A stretch of DNA of 64,000 bases. Origin: Zeus faber (Eukaryota > Chordata > Actinopteri > Zeiformes > Zeidae). The notes under the pieces were generated by a model. The model ran no database searches. It was not told the DNA's origin and was given only the letters and a program-made list of their open reading frames with translations. Numbering within the stretch: the first letter of the stretch is position 1; the number at the start of each line of letters is the position of its first letter. The stretch spans positions 31,175,867-31,239,866 of the forward strand of contig OY482861.1 of assembly GCA_960531495.1 (NCBI GenBank). The letters are read 5' to 3'. Positions 1 through 40,095 of this stretch are shown here, one piece after another. A program made the translations under genes and the position numbers.

Positions 1-2361
1 CTCATGTTGCATTGCATCATGGGTAACTACTACTTTACACTCATGTTGTATTGCATCATGGGTAACTACTACTTTACACTCATGTTGCATTGCATCATGG
101 GTAACTACTACTTTACACTCATGTTGCATTGCATCATGGGTAACTACTACTTTACACTCATGTTGCATTGCATCATGGGTAACTACTACTTTACACTCAT
201 GTTGTATTGCATCATGGGTAACTACTACTTTGCACTCATGTTGTATTGCATCATGGGTAACTACTACTTTACACTCATGTTGCATTGCATCATGGGTAAT
301 TACTACTTTACACTCATGTTGCATTGCATCATGGGTAACTACTACTTTGCACTCATGTTACATTGCATCATGGGTAACTACTACTTTACACTCATGTTGC
401 ATTGCATCATGGGTAACTACTACTTTACACTCATGTTGCATTGCATCATGGGTAACTACTACTTTACACTCATGTTGCATTGCATCATGGGTAACTACTA
501 CTTTACACTCATGTTGTATTGCATCATGGGTAACTACTACTTTACACTCATGTTGTATTGCATCATGGGTAACTACTACTTTACACTCATGTTGTATTGC
601 ATCATGGGTAACTACTACTTTACACTCATGTTGTATTGCATCATGGGTAACTACTACTTTACACTCATGTTGCATTGCATCATGGGTAACTACTACTTTA
701 CACTCATGTTGCATTGCATCATGGGTAACTACTACTTTACACTCATGTTGTATTGCATCATGGGTAACTACTACTTTACACTCATGTTGCATTGCATCAT
801 GGGTAACTACTACTTTACACTCATGTTGCATTGCATCATGGGTAACTACTACTTTACACTCATGTTGCATTGCATCATGGGTAACTACTACTTTACACTC
901 ATGTTGTATTGCATCATGGGTAACTACTACTTTACACTCATGTTGTATTGCATCATGGGTAACTACTACTTTACACTCATGTTGCATTGCATCATGGGTA
1001 ACTACTACTTTACACTCATGTTACATTGCATCATGGGTAACTACTACTTTACACTCATGTTGTATTGCATCATGGGTAACTACTACTTTACACTCATGTT
1101 GTATTGCATCATGGGTAACTACTACTTTACACTCATGTTGTATTGCATCATGGGTAACTACTACTTTACACTCATGTTGCATTGCATCATGGGTAACTAC
1201 TACTTTACACTCATGTTGCATTGCATCATGGGTAACTACTACTTTACACTCATGTTACATTGCATCATGGGTAACTACTACTTTACACTCATGTTGTATT
1301 GCATCATGGGTAACTACTACTTTACACTCATGTTGTATTGCATCATGGGTAACTACTACTTTACACTCATGTTGTATTGCATCATGGGTAACTACTACTT
1401 TACACTCATGTTGTATTGCATCATGGGTAACTACTACTTTACACTCATGTTGTATTGCATCATGGGTAACTACTACTTTACACTCATGTTGTATTGCATC
1501 ATGGGTAACTACTACTTTACACTCATGTTGCATTGCATCATGGGTAACTACTACTTTACACTCATGTTACATTGCATCATGGGTAACTACTACTTTACAC
1601 TCATGTTACATTGCATCGTGGGTAACTACTACTTTACACTCATGTTGCATTGCATCATGGGTAACTACTACTTTACACTCATGTTGCATTGCATCATGGG
1701 TAACTACTACTTTACACTCATGTTGTATTGCATCATGGGTAACTACTACTTTACACTCATGTTGCATTGCATCATGGGTAACTACTACTTTACACTCATG
1801 TTGCATTGCATCATGGGTAACTACTACTTTACACTCATGTTGTATTGCATCATGGGTAACTACTACTTTACACTCATGTTGTATTGCATCATGGGTAACT
1901 ACTACTTTACACTCATGTTGTATTGCATCATGGGTAACTACTACTTTACACTCATGTTGCATTGCATCATGGGTAACTACTACTTTACACTCATGTTGCA
2001 TTGCATCATGGGTAACTACTACTTTACACTCATGTTACATTGCATCATGGGTAACTACTACTTTACACTCATGTTGTATTGCATCATGGGTAACTACTAC
2101 TTTACACTCATGTTGTATTGCATCATGGGTAACTACTACTTTACACTCATGTTGTATTGCATCATGGGTAACTACTACTTTACACTCATGTTGTATTGCA
2201 TCATGGGTAACTACTACTTTACACTCATGTTGTATTGCATCATGGGTAACTACTACTTTACACTCATGTTGTATTGCATCATGGGTAACTACTACTTTAC
2301 ACTCATGTTGTATTGCATCATGGGTAACTACTACTTTACACTCATGTTGTATTGCATCATT
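1..2361. repeat. 39-bp minisatellite, about 60 tandem units
   Basis: Near-perfect 39-bp units (each contains GCATCATGGGTAACTACTAC) run from the window edge to about 2361, so the array is open on the left. Units differ mainly at one spot (TTGCATT, TTGTATT or TTACATT). Because 39 is a multiple of 3 and the unit lacks stops, several frames stay open for hundreds of codons. These are not credible genes. Confidence 0.97.
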
Positions 2362-3344
2362 GGTGCTAATATTGTGACAGACCTTGACAACCTGATTTCT
2401 GACGTCTTCTTTATTGTCTTCGATTTTTGGCTATTTTTCGTCACATGGACTAATAACAAAAAAAACTTTTCATAACAATAACAATACATTCATTTACTTT
2501 TATAAATATATAAATTGATGTTATTTGTAATCACTGCTTTATTGTGTTTTTTCTGTTAATATTGAACAATTGTAAAATCTAGTTTGATAGATGACTTGTC
2601 TATATTGTCATGCAGACAACATTTATGGAACTTTAACATGAATTTGGCAATAGAATTATTATGGAATAATAAGTTAAAATCACCAACAATTTCTGCCTTT
2701 TCATTTTGGTTTGTTAACTGTAGTTATAGGAAAATGTCTGTACATGAGGGTTTTTTTTCCAAAAAGAGTATTTTATGTTTTATTCTTAACTATGTGTTGT
2801 CATTGTTATAACTAACCTTGCTGCATTGAAGTACATCCAGAGTTTCTGTGACAGTAGATGTGTGTTGTATACGTCAATTATGATGCATTTACGTTGATTT
2901 ACGATTGCAGCGTAATTTACGGATTTCTTTTGTAAAGTTTATTTCAGTTTTGTACTTGGATTACATTGTCAGTAAGTTGTTTCCATCAAATACAATTACA
3001 CATCGTGATATCTTCATGCTTTTTCTGATATTACTGTTGCCCAGCTTCTATTTTTCCGATGCCACCTTGGATTTTGAACTCATCATGGAGTCGCACATTT
3101 CAGTGTTTGTTCAGTGACATTTTAAGGATTATTTCCATTATTTTTTAATTAGCCAGTAAAGTAATGTGGAGCAGGTATTTCAAATATCAATGTAACAGAT
3201 GTACTGACATCTACCAGGTGAGAAGTTATATAAATATACACATAAATACATCGTTTGGTAACGTCTGAACACTACAGAGTGACCGAGTCCACGCCCACAC
3301 TGGACACGGTCCAACTGGACATTCTCAATCACAACCTGTACGTT
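2362..3344. other. AT-rich unique sequence, no gene recognised
   Basis: Low-complexity AT-rich DNA between two arrays. Only short ORFs (up to about 75 codons) occur, without recognisable domains. No RNA gene or mobile-element signature was seen. Confidence 0.6.
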
Positions 3345-4080
3345 TATACTAAATAACATGATGATGTCATAAAGCGTCTTGCTGTAAACGTCATTTATAG
3401 TAAATAATATGATGATGTCATAAAGTGTCTTACTGTTAACATCATTTATAGTAAATAATATGATGATGTCATAAAGTGTCTTACTGTTAACATCATTTAT
3501 AGTAAATAATATGATGATGTCATAAAGTGTCTTACTGTTAACATCATTTATAGTAAATAATATGATGATGTCATAAAGTGTCTTACTGTTAACATCATTT
3601 ATAGTAAATAATATGATGATGTCATAAAGTGTCTTACTGTTAACATCATTTATAGTAAATAATATGATGATGTCATAAAGTGTCTTACTGTTAACATCAT
3701 TTATAGTAAATAATATGATGATGTCATAAAGTGTCTTACTGTAAATAGCATTTATAGTAAATAGTATGATGACATTACAAAGGGTCTTACTGTAAATATA
3801 ATTTATTGTAAATAATATGATGTCATAAAGCGTCCTACAGCAAATATAATTATAGTAAATTATATGATGATGTCATAAGGTGTCCTGCTGTAAATATAAT
3901 TTATAGTATATAATAATATGATGTCCTCAAGCATCTTACTGTAAATCTAATTTATAGTAAATAATATTATGAAGACGTCATAAAGGGTCGTAGAGTAAAT
4001 ATAGTTTATAGTTACTAATATGATGACATATTAAAGCGTCTTACTGTAAATATCATTTATAGTAAATAATATCATGACAT
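3345..4080. repeat. 51-bp minisatellite
   Basis: About eight nearly identical 51-bp units (core TGATGATGTCATAAAGTGTC) are followed by increasingly diverged copies to about 4080. The degradation is one-sided: homogeneous at 3400-3740 and mutated to the right. Confidence 0.9.
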
Positions 4081-4089
4081 CAGTTACAG

Positions 4090-4803
4090 TATCTTCAGAC
4101 TCATTGTTTGTTTCGTCAGATTCATTGTTTGTTTCGTCAGATTCATTCTTTGTTTAGTCAGATTCATTGTTTGTATTTTCAGATTCATTGTTTGTTTCGT
4201 CAGATTCATTGTTTGTATCTTCAGACTCATTGTTTGTATCTTCTGACTCATTGTTGGTTTGGTCAGATTCATTGTTTGTTTCGCCAGATTCATTGTTTGT
4301 ATTATCACACTCATTGTTTGTTTCGCCAGATTCATTGTTTGTTTCGTTAGATTCATTGTTTGTATCTTCAGACTCATTGTTGGTTTGGTCAGATTCATTG
4401 TTTGTTTCGCCAGATTCATTGTTTGTATTATCACACTCATTGTTTGTTTAGTCAGATTCATTGTTTGTTTCGTTAGATTCATTGTTTGTTTGGTCAGATT
4501 CATTGTTTATATCTTCAGACTCATTGTTTGATCAGATTCATTGATTTTATCTTCAGACTAATTGTTTGTTCCATCAGATTCATTGTTTGTTTTCGTCAGA
4601 TTCATTGTTTGTATCTTCAGACTCATTGTTGGTTTGGTCAGATTCATTGTTTGTATTGTCAGACTCATTTGTTTAGTCAGATTCATTGTTTGTTTCATGA
4701 GATTCATTGTTTGTTTCTTCAGATTCATTGTTTGTTTTGTCAGATTCATTGTTTGTTTCTTCAGATTCATTGTTTGTTTTGTCAGATTCATTGTTTGTTT
4801 CTT
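4090..4803. repeat. 21-bp minisatellite, left block
   Basis: Tandem 21-bp units (CATTGTTTGTTTCGTCAGATT and variants). The period is a multiple of 3, which gives open frames in all directions, such as MNLTKQT on the minus strand and SDSLFVS on the plus strand. The array is cut by a SINE, resumes briefly at 5086-5125, and continues at 5372-6800. Confidence 0.95.
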
Positions 4804-4820
4804 CTTGGTTCTGCTATCTT

Positions 4821-5079
4821 CGTGGCACGGCGGCGCAGTGCATTGCACTGCTGCCTCACAGCAAGAAGGTCCTGGGTTTGATTCCCGCCTGGGGCGCTGT
4901 TGGCTGTTATCTCCCAAACAGGAGCCTTTCTGTGTGGAGTTTACATCTTCTCTCTGTGCTCACATGGGGTTTCCTCCACCTCACATCAGTAAGGACCCTC
5001 CTCAAAATAAAACATGCACACATCATGGTCTGACCATCCAAAGCGTGTGTTGTGTGACAAATAAAGACTGTTTCTTTCA
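4821..5079 (+). mobile_element. tRNA-derived teleost SINE (family 1)
   Basis: Begins TGGCACGGCGGCGCAGTGCA and contains a box-B-like GGGTTTGATTCCCG. The body has the segment CTGTGTGGAGTTTACATCTT, and the copy ends in AATAAAGACTGTTTCTTTC. The same family recurs at 13441, 16622, 22669, 32178 and 50275. Here it interrupts the 21-bp minisatellite, so it inserted after the array formed. Confidence 0.85.
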
Positions 5080-5164
5080 GATTAATATTTTGTATCTTCA
5101 GACTCATTGTTTGTTTTGTCAGATTTAAATGTATATTTAATACAACACAGTCAATTAATTCTAT

Positions 5165-5368
5165 TATATAATTATAGAACCCAGAATCGCGATTGTGGCG
5201 CCTCCCCTTGCGGCTGCCTGCGCGAGCACCTTGTGTCGATTACTCACATTTTGGTATTTTTTAGTATTTATAGAGCTTATTGTGCGTAATCACCGGGTGT
5301 CATGACATTTCGCTGCATATATGTATGACCGTATGTATATGTATGTGACAAATAATCTCTTGAACTTG
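5165..5368 (+). mobile_element. 3' tail of a non-LTR retrotransposon
   Basis: A non-repetitive island inside the 21-bp array. It ends with CATTTCGCTGCATATATGTA followed by TGTGACAAATAAT and a CTTGAACTTGAACTTGAG tail, which resembles the 3' end of CR1/L2-type fish LINEs. No coding part remains, so family assignment is tentative. Confidence 0.5.
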
Positions 5369-5371
5369 AAC

Positions 5372-6800
5372 TTGAGATTCATTGTTTGTATCTTCAGACT
5401 CATTGTTTGGTCAGATTCATTGTTTTTATCTTCAGACTCATTGTTGGTTTGGTCAGATTCATTGTTTGTTTCGTTAGACTCGTTGTTTGTTTGGTCAGAT
5501 TCATTGTTTGTATCTTCAGACTCATTGTTTGTTTCGTCAGATTCATTGTTTGTTTTGTCAGATTCATTGTTTGTATCTTCAGACTCATTGTTTCGTCAGA
5601 TTCATTGTTTGTATTGTCAGACTAATTGTTTGTTTAGTCAGATTCATTGTTTTTATCTTCAGACTCATTGTTTGTTTCGTCAGATTCATTGTTTGTTTCG
5701 CCAGATTCATTGTTTGCTTCTTCAGACTAATTGTTTGTTTAGTCAGATTCGTTGTTTTTATCTTCAGACTCATTGTTTGTTTCGTCAGATTCATTGTTTG
5801 TTTCGCCAGATTCATTGTTTGTTTCTTCAGACTCATTGTTTGTTTAGTCAGATTCATTGTTTCTTTCGTTAGATTCATTGTTTGTTTGGTCAGATTCATT
5901 GTTTGTATCTTCAGACTCATTGTTTGTTTCGTCAGATTCATTGTTTGTATTGTCAGATTCATTGTTTGTATCTTCAGACTCATTGTTTGATCAGATTCAT
6001 TGTTTTTATCTTCAGACTCATTGTTTGTTTCATCAGACTCATTGTTGGTTTGGTCAGATTCATTGTTTGTATTGTCAGACTCGTTTGTTGGTTTGGTCAG
6101 ATTCATTGTTTGTTTTCGTCAGATTCATTGTTTGTATCTTCAGACTCATTGTTGGTTTGGTCAGATTCATTGTTTGTATTGTCAGACTCGTTTGTTTAGT
6201 CAGATTCATTGTTTGTTTCATCAGATTCATTGTTTGTTTCGTCAGATTCATTGTTTGTATTGTCAGATTCATTGTTTGTTTCGTCAGATTCATTGTTTGT
6301 TTCGTCAGATTCATTGTTTGTTTCGTCATATTCATTGTTTGTTTCGTCAGATTCATTGTTTGTTTCGTCAGATTCATTGTTTGTTTCGTCATATTCATTG
6401 TTTGCTTTGTCAGATTCATTGTTTGTTTCTTCAGATTCATTGTTTGTATCTTCAGACTCATTGTTGGTTTGGTCAGATTCATTGTTTGTTTCGTCAGATT
6501 CATTGTTTGTATTGTCAGATTCATTGTTTGTTTCATCAGATTCATTGTTTGAATTGTCAGATTCATTGTTTGTATTGTCAGATTCATTGTTTGTTTCTTC
6601 AGATTCATTGTTTGTATCTTCAGACTCATTGTTGGTTTGGTCAGATTCATTGTTTGTTTCGTCAGATTCATTGTTTGTATTGTCAGATTCATTGTTTGTT
6701 TCATCAGATTCATTGTTTGAATTGTCAGATTCATTGTTTGTATTGTCAGATTCATTGTTTGTACCGTCAGATTCATTGTTTGTATTGTCCCATTCATTGT
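5372..6800. repeat. 21-bp minisatellite, right block
   Basis: Continuation of the array at 4090, with the same TCAGATTCATTGTTTGT core and variable trinucleotide spacers (TTCGTC, ATTGTC, TTGGTC, ATCTTC). A longer block is duplicated: the variant order at about 6420-6560 repeats at about 6600-6740. Confidence 0.95.
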
Positions 6801-8596
6801 CTATAACAACATCAGTTCCACAACGTCAGTATCTGTTTTTCAGTCATTTGTTGTAAATATGAATTTGTTCTCAAATTATCATTTGTCTGTTGTGGTTCTT
6901 CATGATTCACCCTGTTTCTAGTTCCACTATCTTTACTATTGATATCTTTGTTCTGAATTTTTTCATTGCCTGAAACATTTTGGCTTTGCTCAGTAGTGAC
7001 AGTTAATGAGGGAGTTCACAAAACTTGAATGATTGCTACCCCACCGGCTGATTGACCGGCTGCCTGACTGGATGATTGACCGGCTGTCCAACCGGCTGAT
7101 TTGACGCTGCCCGACCGGCTGATTGACCAGCTGCCAAACTGGCTGCCTGACAAGTCCCTTGTATTCAAGGTCTTTAGGGCCCCGCCCGCCGCACCCTCCT
7201 GCCCTCTCCCCCTGAGCAGCGACAGTGAAAACTTGAACAGGAAACATAAAACCAACAAACAATAAAAGATCAATTCATGACCTTTGTTTCATTTCAAAAA
7301 ATCTTTGATCCAATTCAAAATTACAATTGTGCAAGAAAATCCACATTTATTTTTTTCAGAAATAAAAATCAATATTTCAATCTATGTGAATAAAATCGAT
7401 TAATATATTTCTCCCAAATTCTAGATTTAATAACGATGCAACAAGCTGCTGTTATTCACATAAATAAGATCAATTAGATCAATAAAAGAATATTATAAAC
7501 AAACTTTTATTTTTAAAGTATTCAGTTATCATTTAATTTTATAGAAGTAATATTTATCTTCCAATATTTTGTGAAAAAAAAATTGAAATATTATTCTCCA
7601 CTATTTTTAACACTCACACAAGACTTGGGTTTTTTTCAGCTTTAATTTTGTAAAACAGAAAATACTTTAGAAATTTTAATTTTACCTTCAAACTACATAA
7701 AAATATGTATTGCAATCACTTACAATGATTAATAGTCTTGAAAGCTCTTTTACTTTGAAACAAACTACTTTTTTAAACAATTGTATTTCAATGAGCTTCT
7801 ATTTCGAAACATCATTTCAAAAACTATTACAAACTATTCTTAATCCAACATGTTAAAATGAGCTTTTATCTTGAAACTTTTTTTAAATTAATTTTGAAGG
7901 TGAACTTATGAGTTTCTATTTTGAAAATGTAAATAATAAACACTATTGAAATTCAAATTGAGACTCAACTTAAAACTTTACTTACTTTAAAACTATTTTC
8001 TTTAAACTTTATTTAAAATATTTCACTATTTTGAAAATATTATGAGTTGTATAAAATGGGTTATTTTATATTTTGAAACTTGAAAATGTGTTTATTTGCA
8101 TAAATATAATTTTCACTTAATGTATAATTTTCTTCCCACGATTCTCGTCAATATTTCCAAGATTTGATACAGAAATTACTTGATTTTGAACCATAATTGT
8201 TCATAATTCTTCCATGTTAATATTTAATTATATTGAACATAATTAATACATCAATGATTAATCAAACAATAAAGTCTACATTAAAATGTATACAATTTAT
8301 GATTTATGACTTAAACTAATTTGAATCTTTTCACTGAATTTCATCTTTAATTTGAGATTTGATTTTATTCATCAAATATGATCTATTTTCATATTTTTTC
8401 ATATTTAAAATTTTTCTTTCTTGAGAAACGATGCAAAACTATCTGTTTCATAACAATGAACAATAACAATAATAATCATAATAATAACAACATTCATATT
8501 ATTGAAAAGAATCCTAATCATTGATTAATAATAATCATAAAAATAATGCTTTGGTCTAGGATGGCCGCCACCGCCGCTGGTGCCAATGCCGCAGCC
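6801..8596. other. AT-rich downstream flank of fsd1 with a short repeat
   Basis: Mostly AT-rich sequence without recognisable genes. At 7030-7150 there is a small degenerate repeat of ACCGGCTGATTG-like units, then a GC-rich patch to about 7210. On the minus strand an AATAAA at 8364-8369 lies about 230 bp past the fsd1 stop and could serve as its poly(A) signal. Confidence 0.5.
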
Positions 8597-37404
<28,808 letters not shown>

Positions 37405-37470
37405 CCCGCATCGCGCACTGTCTGCGCTTGCGCAGTACAGTTAGTGAGTGTGTGCGCGTGTGATTGGTTG
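37405..37470 (-). promoter_or_regulatory. Probable fsd1 promoter
   Basis: GC-rich sequence just upstream of the start codon. An NRF1-like near-palindrome CTGCGCTTGCGCAG lies at 37422-37435 and a CCAAT box (ATTGG on plus) at 37463-37467. No TATA box is evident. Function inferred from position. Confidence 0.5.
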
Positions 37471-37560
37471 AACGGTTTTATTTTGATTTATTTCAGAATG
37501 AAATCCGATCAATTCATAATCAAGAGATAAATACAGGGTATATTAATATGTACGACGATA

Positions 37561-37781
37561 ATAATAATAATAATAATAATAACAATAATAATAATAGTAA
37601 CAAAAGTAATAATAGTAATAATAATAATGAAAATAATAATAATAATAATAATAACAATAATAATAATAATAGTAACAAAAGTAATAATAGTAATAATAAT
37701 AATGAAAATAATAATAATAATAATAATAATAACAATAATAATAATAGTAACAAAAGTAATAATAGTAATAATAATAATGAA

Positions 37782-37818
<37 letters not shown>
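37561..37818. repeat. (AAT)n with a higher-order AGTAACAAAAGTAATAATAG unit
   Basis: AAT trinucleotides interrupted regularly by AGTAACAAAAG and AATGAAAATAAT, giving about three larger units. Confidence 0.92.
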
Positions 37819-37819
<1 letters not shown>

Positions 37820-38034
37820 CATAATTATTCTGCCCTCACCTCGTACAGACATACGGCTATGCAGCAAACACTCTCCCAAAAACTACCTGGAAACAGGAGT
37901 TCACCTCTAGTATCTTTAATAGGAGATAGAAGCGAAGTAAAACGCTGGAACAATACAGAAATTAATAAAGATTAAGGATCACTCTCTATGCAGATGTAAA
38001 TAACCTCTTAATACATTGTCATAGCTACTACACT

Positions 38035-38725
38035 GTATACATATGCAAATAACATGAATGAACTTTAATGCGTTGTCATAGTTACTACACTGTATACATA
38101 CATTACATTACGTAATTTAGCAGACGCTTTTATCCAAAGCCACTTACAATTGTTCAAACACCGACAGACGCAGCCATCAGGAGCAATGAGGGGTTAAGTG
38201 TCTTGCTCAAGGACACTACAGCATGCTAGCAGGAGGAGCCTGGGATCCAACCAGCAACCTTTACATTACTAGACCACCAGCTCTACCGCCTGAGCTACCA
38301 CCCCCGATACACCAATAACATAAATGAACTTCAATACGTTGTCATAGTTACTACACTGTATACATACACCAATAACATAAATGAACTTTAATACATTGTC
38401 ATGGTTACTACACTGTATACATACACCAATAACATGAATGAACTTTAATACGTCGTCATAGTTACTACACTGTATACATACACCAATAACATGAATGAAC
38501 TTTAATACGTCGTCATAGTTACTACACTGTATACATACACCAATAACATGAATGAACTTTAATACATTGTCATGGTTACTACACTGTATACATACACCAA
38601 TAACATGAATGAACTTTAATACGTCGTCATAGTTACTACACTGTATACATACACCAATAACATGAATGAACTTTAATACGTCGTCATAGTTACTACACTG
38701 TATACATACACCAATAACATGAATG
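38035..38725. repeat. 57-bp minisatellite
   Basis: Units contain CAATAACATGAATGAACTTT and CATAGTTACTACACTGTATA, period 57. They translate on the minus strand as FIHVIGVCIQCSNYDDVLK, again an open frame without meaning. A family-2 SINE sits inside the array. Confidence 0.94.
38100..38303 (-). mobile_element. Family-2 tRNA-SINE inside the 57-bp array
   Basis: Same head (GGTAGCTCAGGCGGTAGAGC on minus) and tail as the copy at 34871. Array units lie on both sides. Confidence 0.87.
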
Positions 38726-40095
38726 AACTCACCGATTTTGTTTTTGCTGATGGATGTTAATTTAGAGTCTGAAACAAGATCAGACTGATCAGATTGTTTC
38801 TGTCTTATGTGTCTGTGTTCTGATGTCATCCTATCGTCACGATGCTATGAAATAGATATGAATATGATATATATATATATGTATTATATTATTTATATAT
38901 ATATGTATGTGTGTGTGTGTGTGTGTATATAAATACATATTATATTAAATATATATATACAGTATATATATTATATAATATTATATATATATTTATTATA
39001 ATATATTTATGTACATACATATATGAAATATATGTATATATATAATGTAATATAATTGTCCACCAATAAAGACTTGTTTGGACTCGACAATGAGGACCCA
39101 TTCAGAACGCGGGCCTCATGTATATTCATATCTGGTCCAAAAAATAAATGCACTTCCTGCTCATCGTCTGGAATTCCCCTTCTCCTATTTCCGAGCGGCT
39201 AAATAACGTCATTTATTCTGGAATATGCAACTCATCAAAACACTATTATTGCCAGGTTATTCTCCTCCGCTGATTATAAAAAATGATGCTGGAAAATTTG
39301 TTATTGTCCCCACTAAACTGCATCCACTGAAACCACACTGCGACGCCCGCTCAAATATGGATATTATTTGCGCTTATATTATTCTATTTTATACAAAGTT
39401 GACAATTGATGTTTGGATTTAAAATACATAACCCAAAGAAATACCGCCATGCCTTTGCGTATCTTTCCTCCCATCCGCCATGTCATGGAGACTACACTAC
39501 CCACAATCCTAAGTGTAACAGCGGCGTCTCTGATTGGTGGAGCCCACTGTGACCTTGGCAATGTTTACCGCACTGGCTGATGGGTACACAAATATTCATA
39601 TCCAGTTAAATTGCGAAGAATTAAATTCATAATGAGGGTGTGACGCTATATGCCTATTCTCACCTACCTTGAATTTAACTATTCAACTATTCAATGGAGA
39701 AAAAGAGAAACCATCGACCACCCCCCTTATATTTTGTGATAGAGCAAAATGTAAATCCATGACATCCATGGTCCCCCACCTCCCTGCGGTGGCGTACTTT
39801 CATCAGATTGGTTTTAGTTTAAGTGTATGTATCTAAACCCCTTCCAAGTCTGTGTAAATCTCCACATTCAAATTATTTGGTTTATAATTTAGTTCTGTGT
39901 AGCACGGGAAAAGTCGGACAATCGTACTCCGAACACGATTAAATAGATGAATTATCGTGACTGTCAGTGTTCCGCCCACAGAAGCCCCTCCCCCAGTCTG
40001 GGTCACTACATCAGCGCACTGTGATGATAGTATGACATCAGAGCACCTGATGGTAGTATGACATCAGAGCAGACAGAGACAGACGGACAATCACA
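38726..40095. other. Intergenic sequence between fsd1 and LINE, no gene recognised
   Basis: AT-rich tracts (38860-39055) followed by mixed sequence with ORFs of at most about 65 codons. Nothing assignable. Confidence 0.5.

Noticed and set aside
4..2475. 823-codon plus-strand ORF and a 715-codon ORF in another frame
   Set aside because: Pure translation of the 39-bp satellite; several frames are open at once because the unit length is a multiple of 3.
4084..6806. Long ORFs of MNLTKQT, SDSLFVS and FVRFIVC repeats
   Set aside because: Produced by the 21-bp minisatellite on both strands, with no start context or conserved domain.
38269..38829. 186-codon minus ORF with FIHVIGVCIQCSNYDD repeats
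   Set aside because: Translation of the 57-bp array; a SINE interrupts it.
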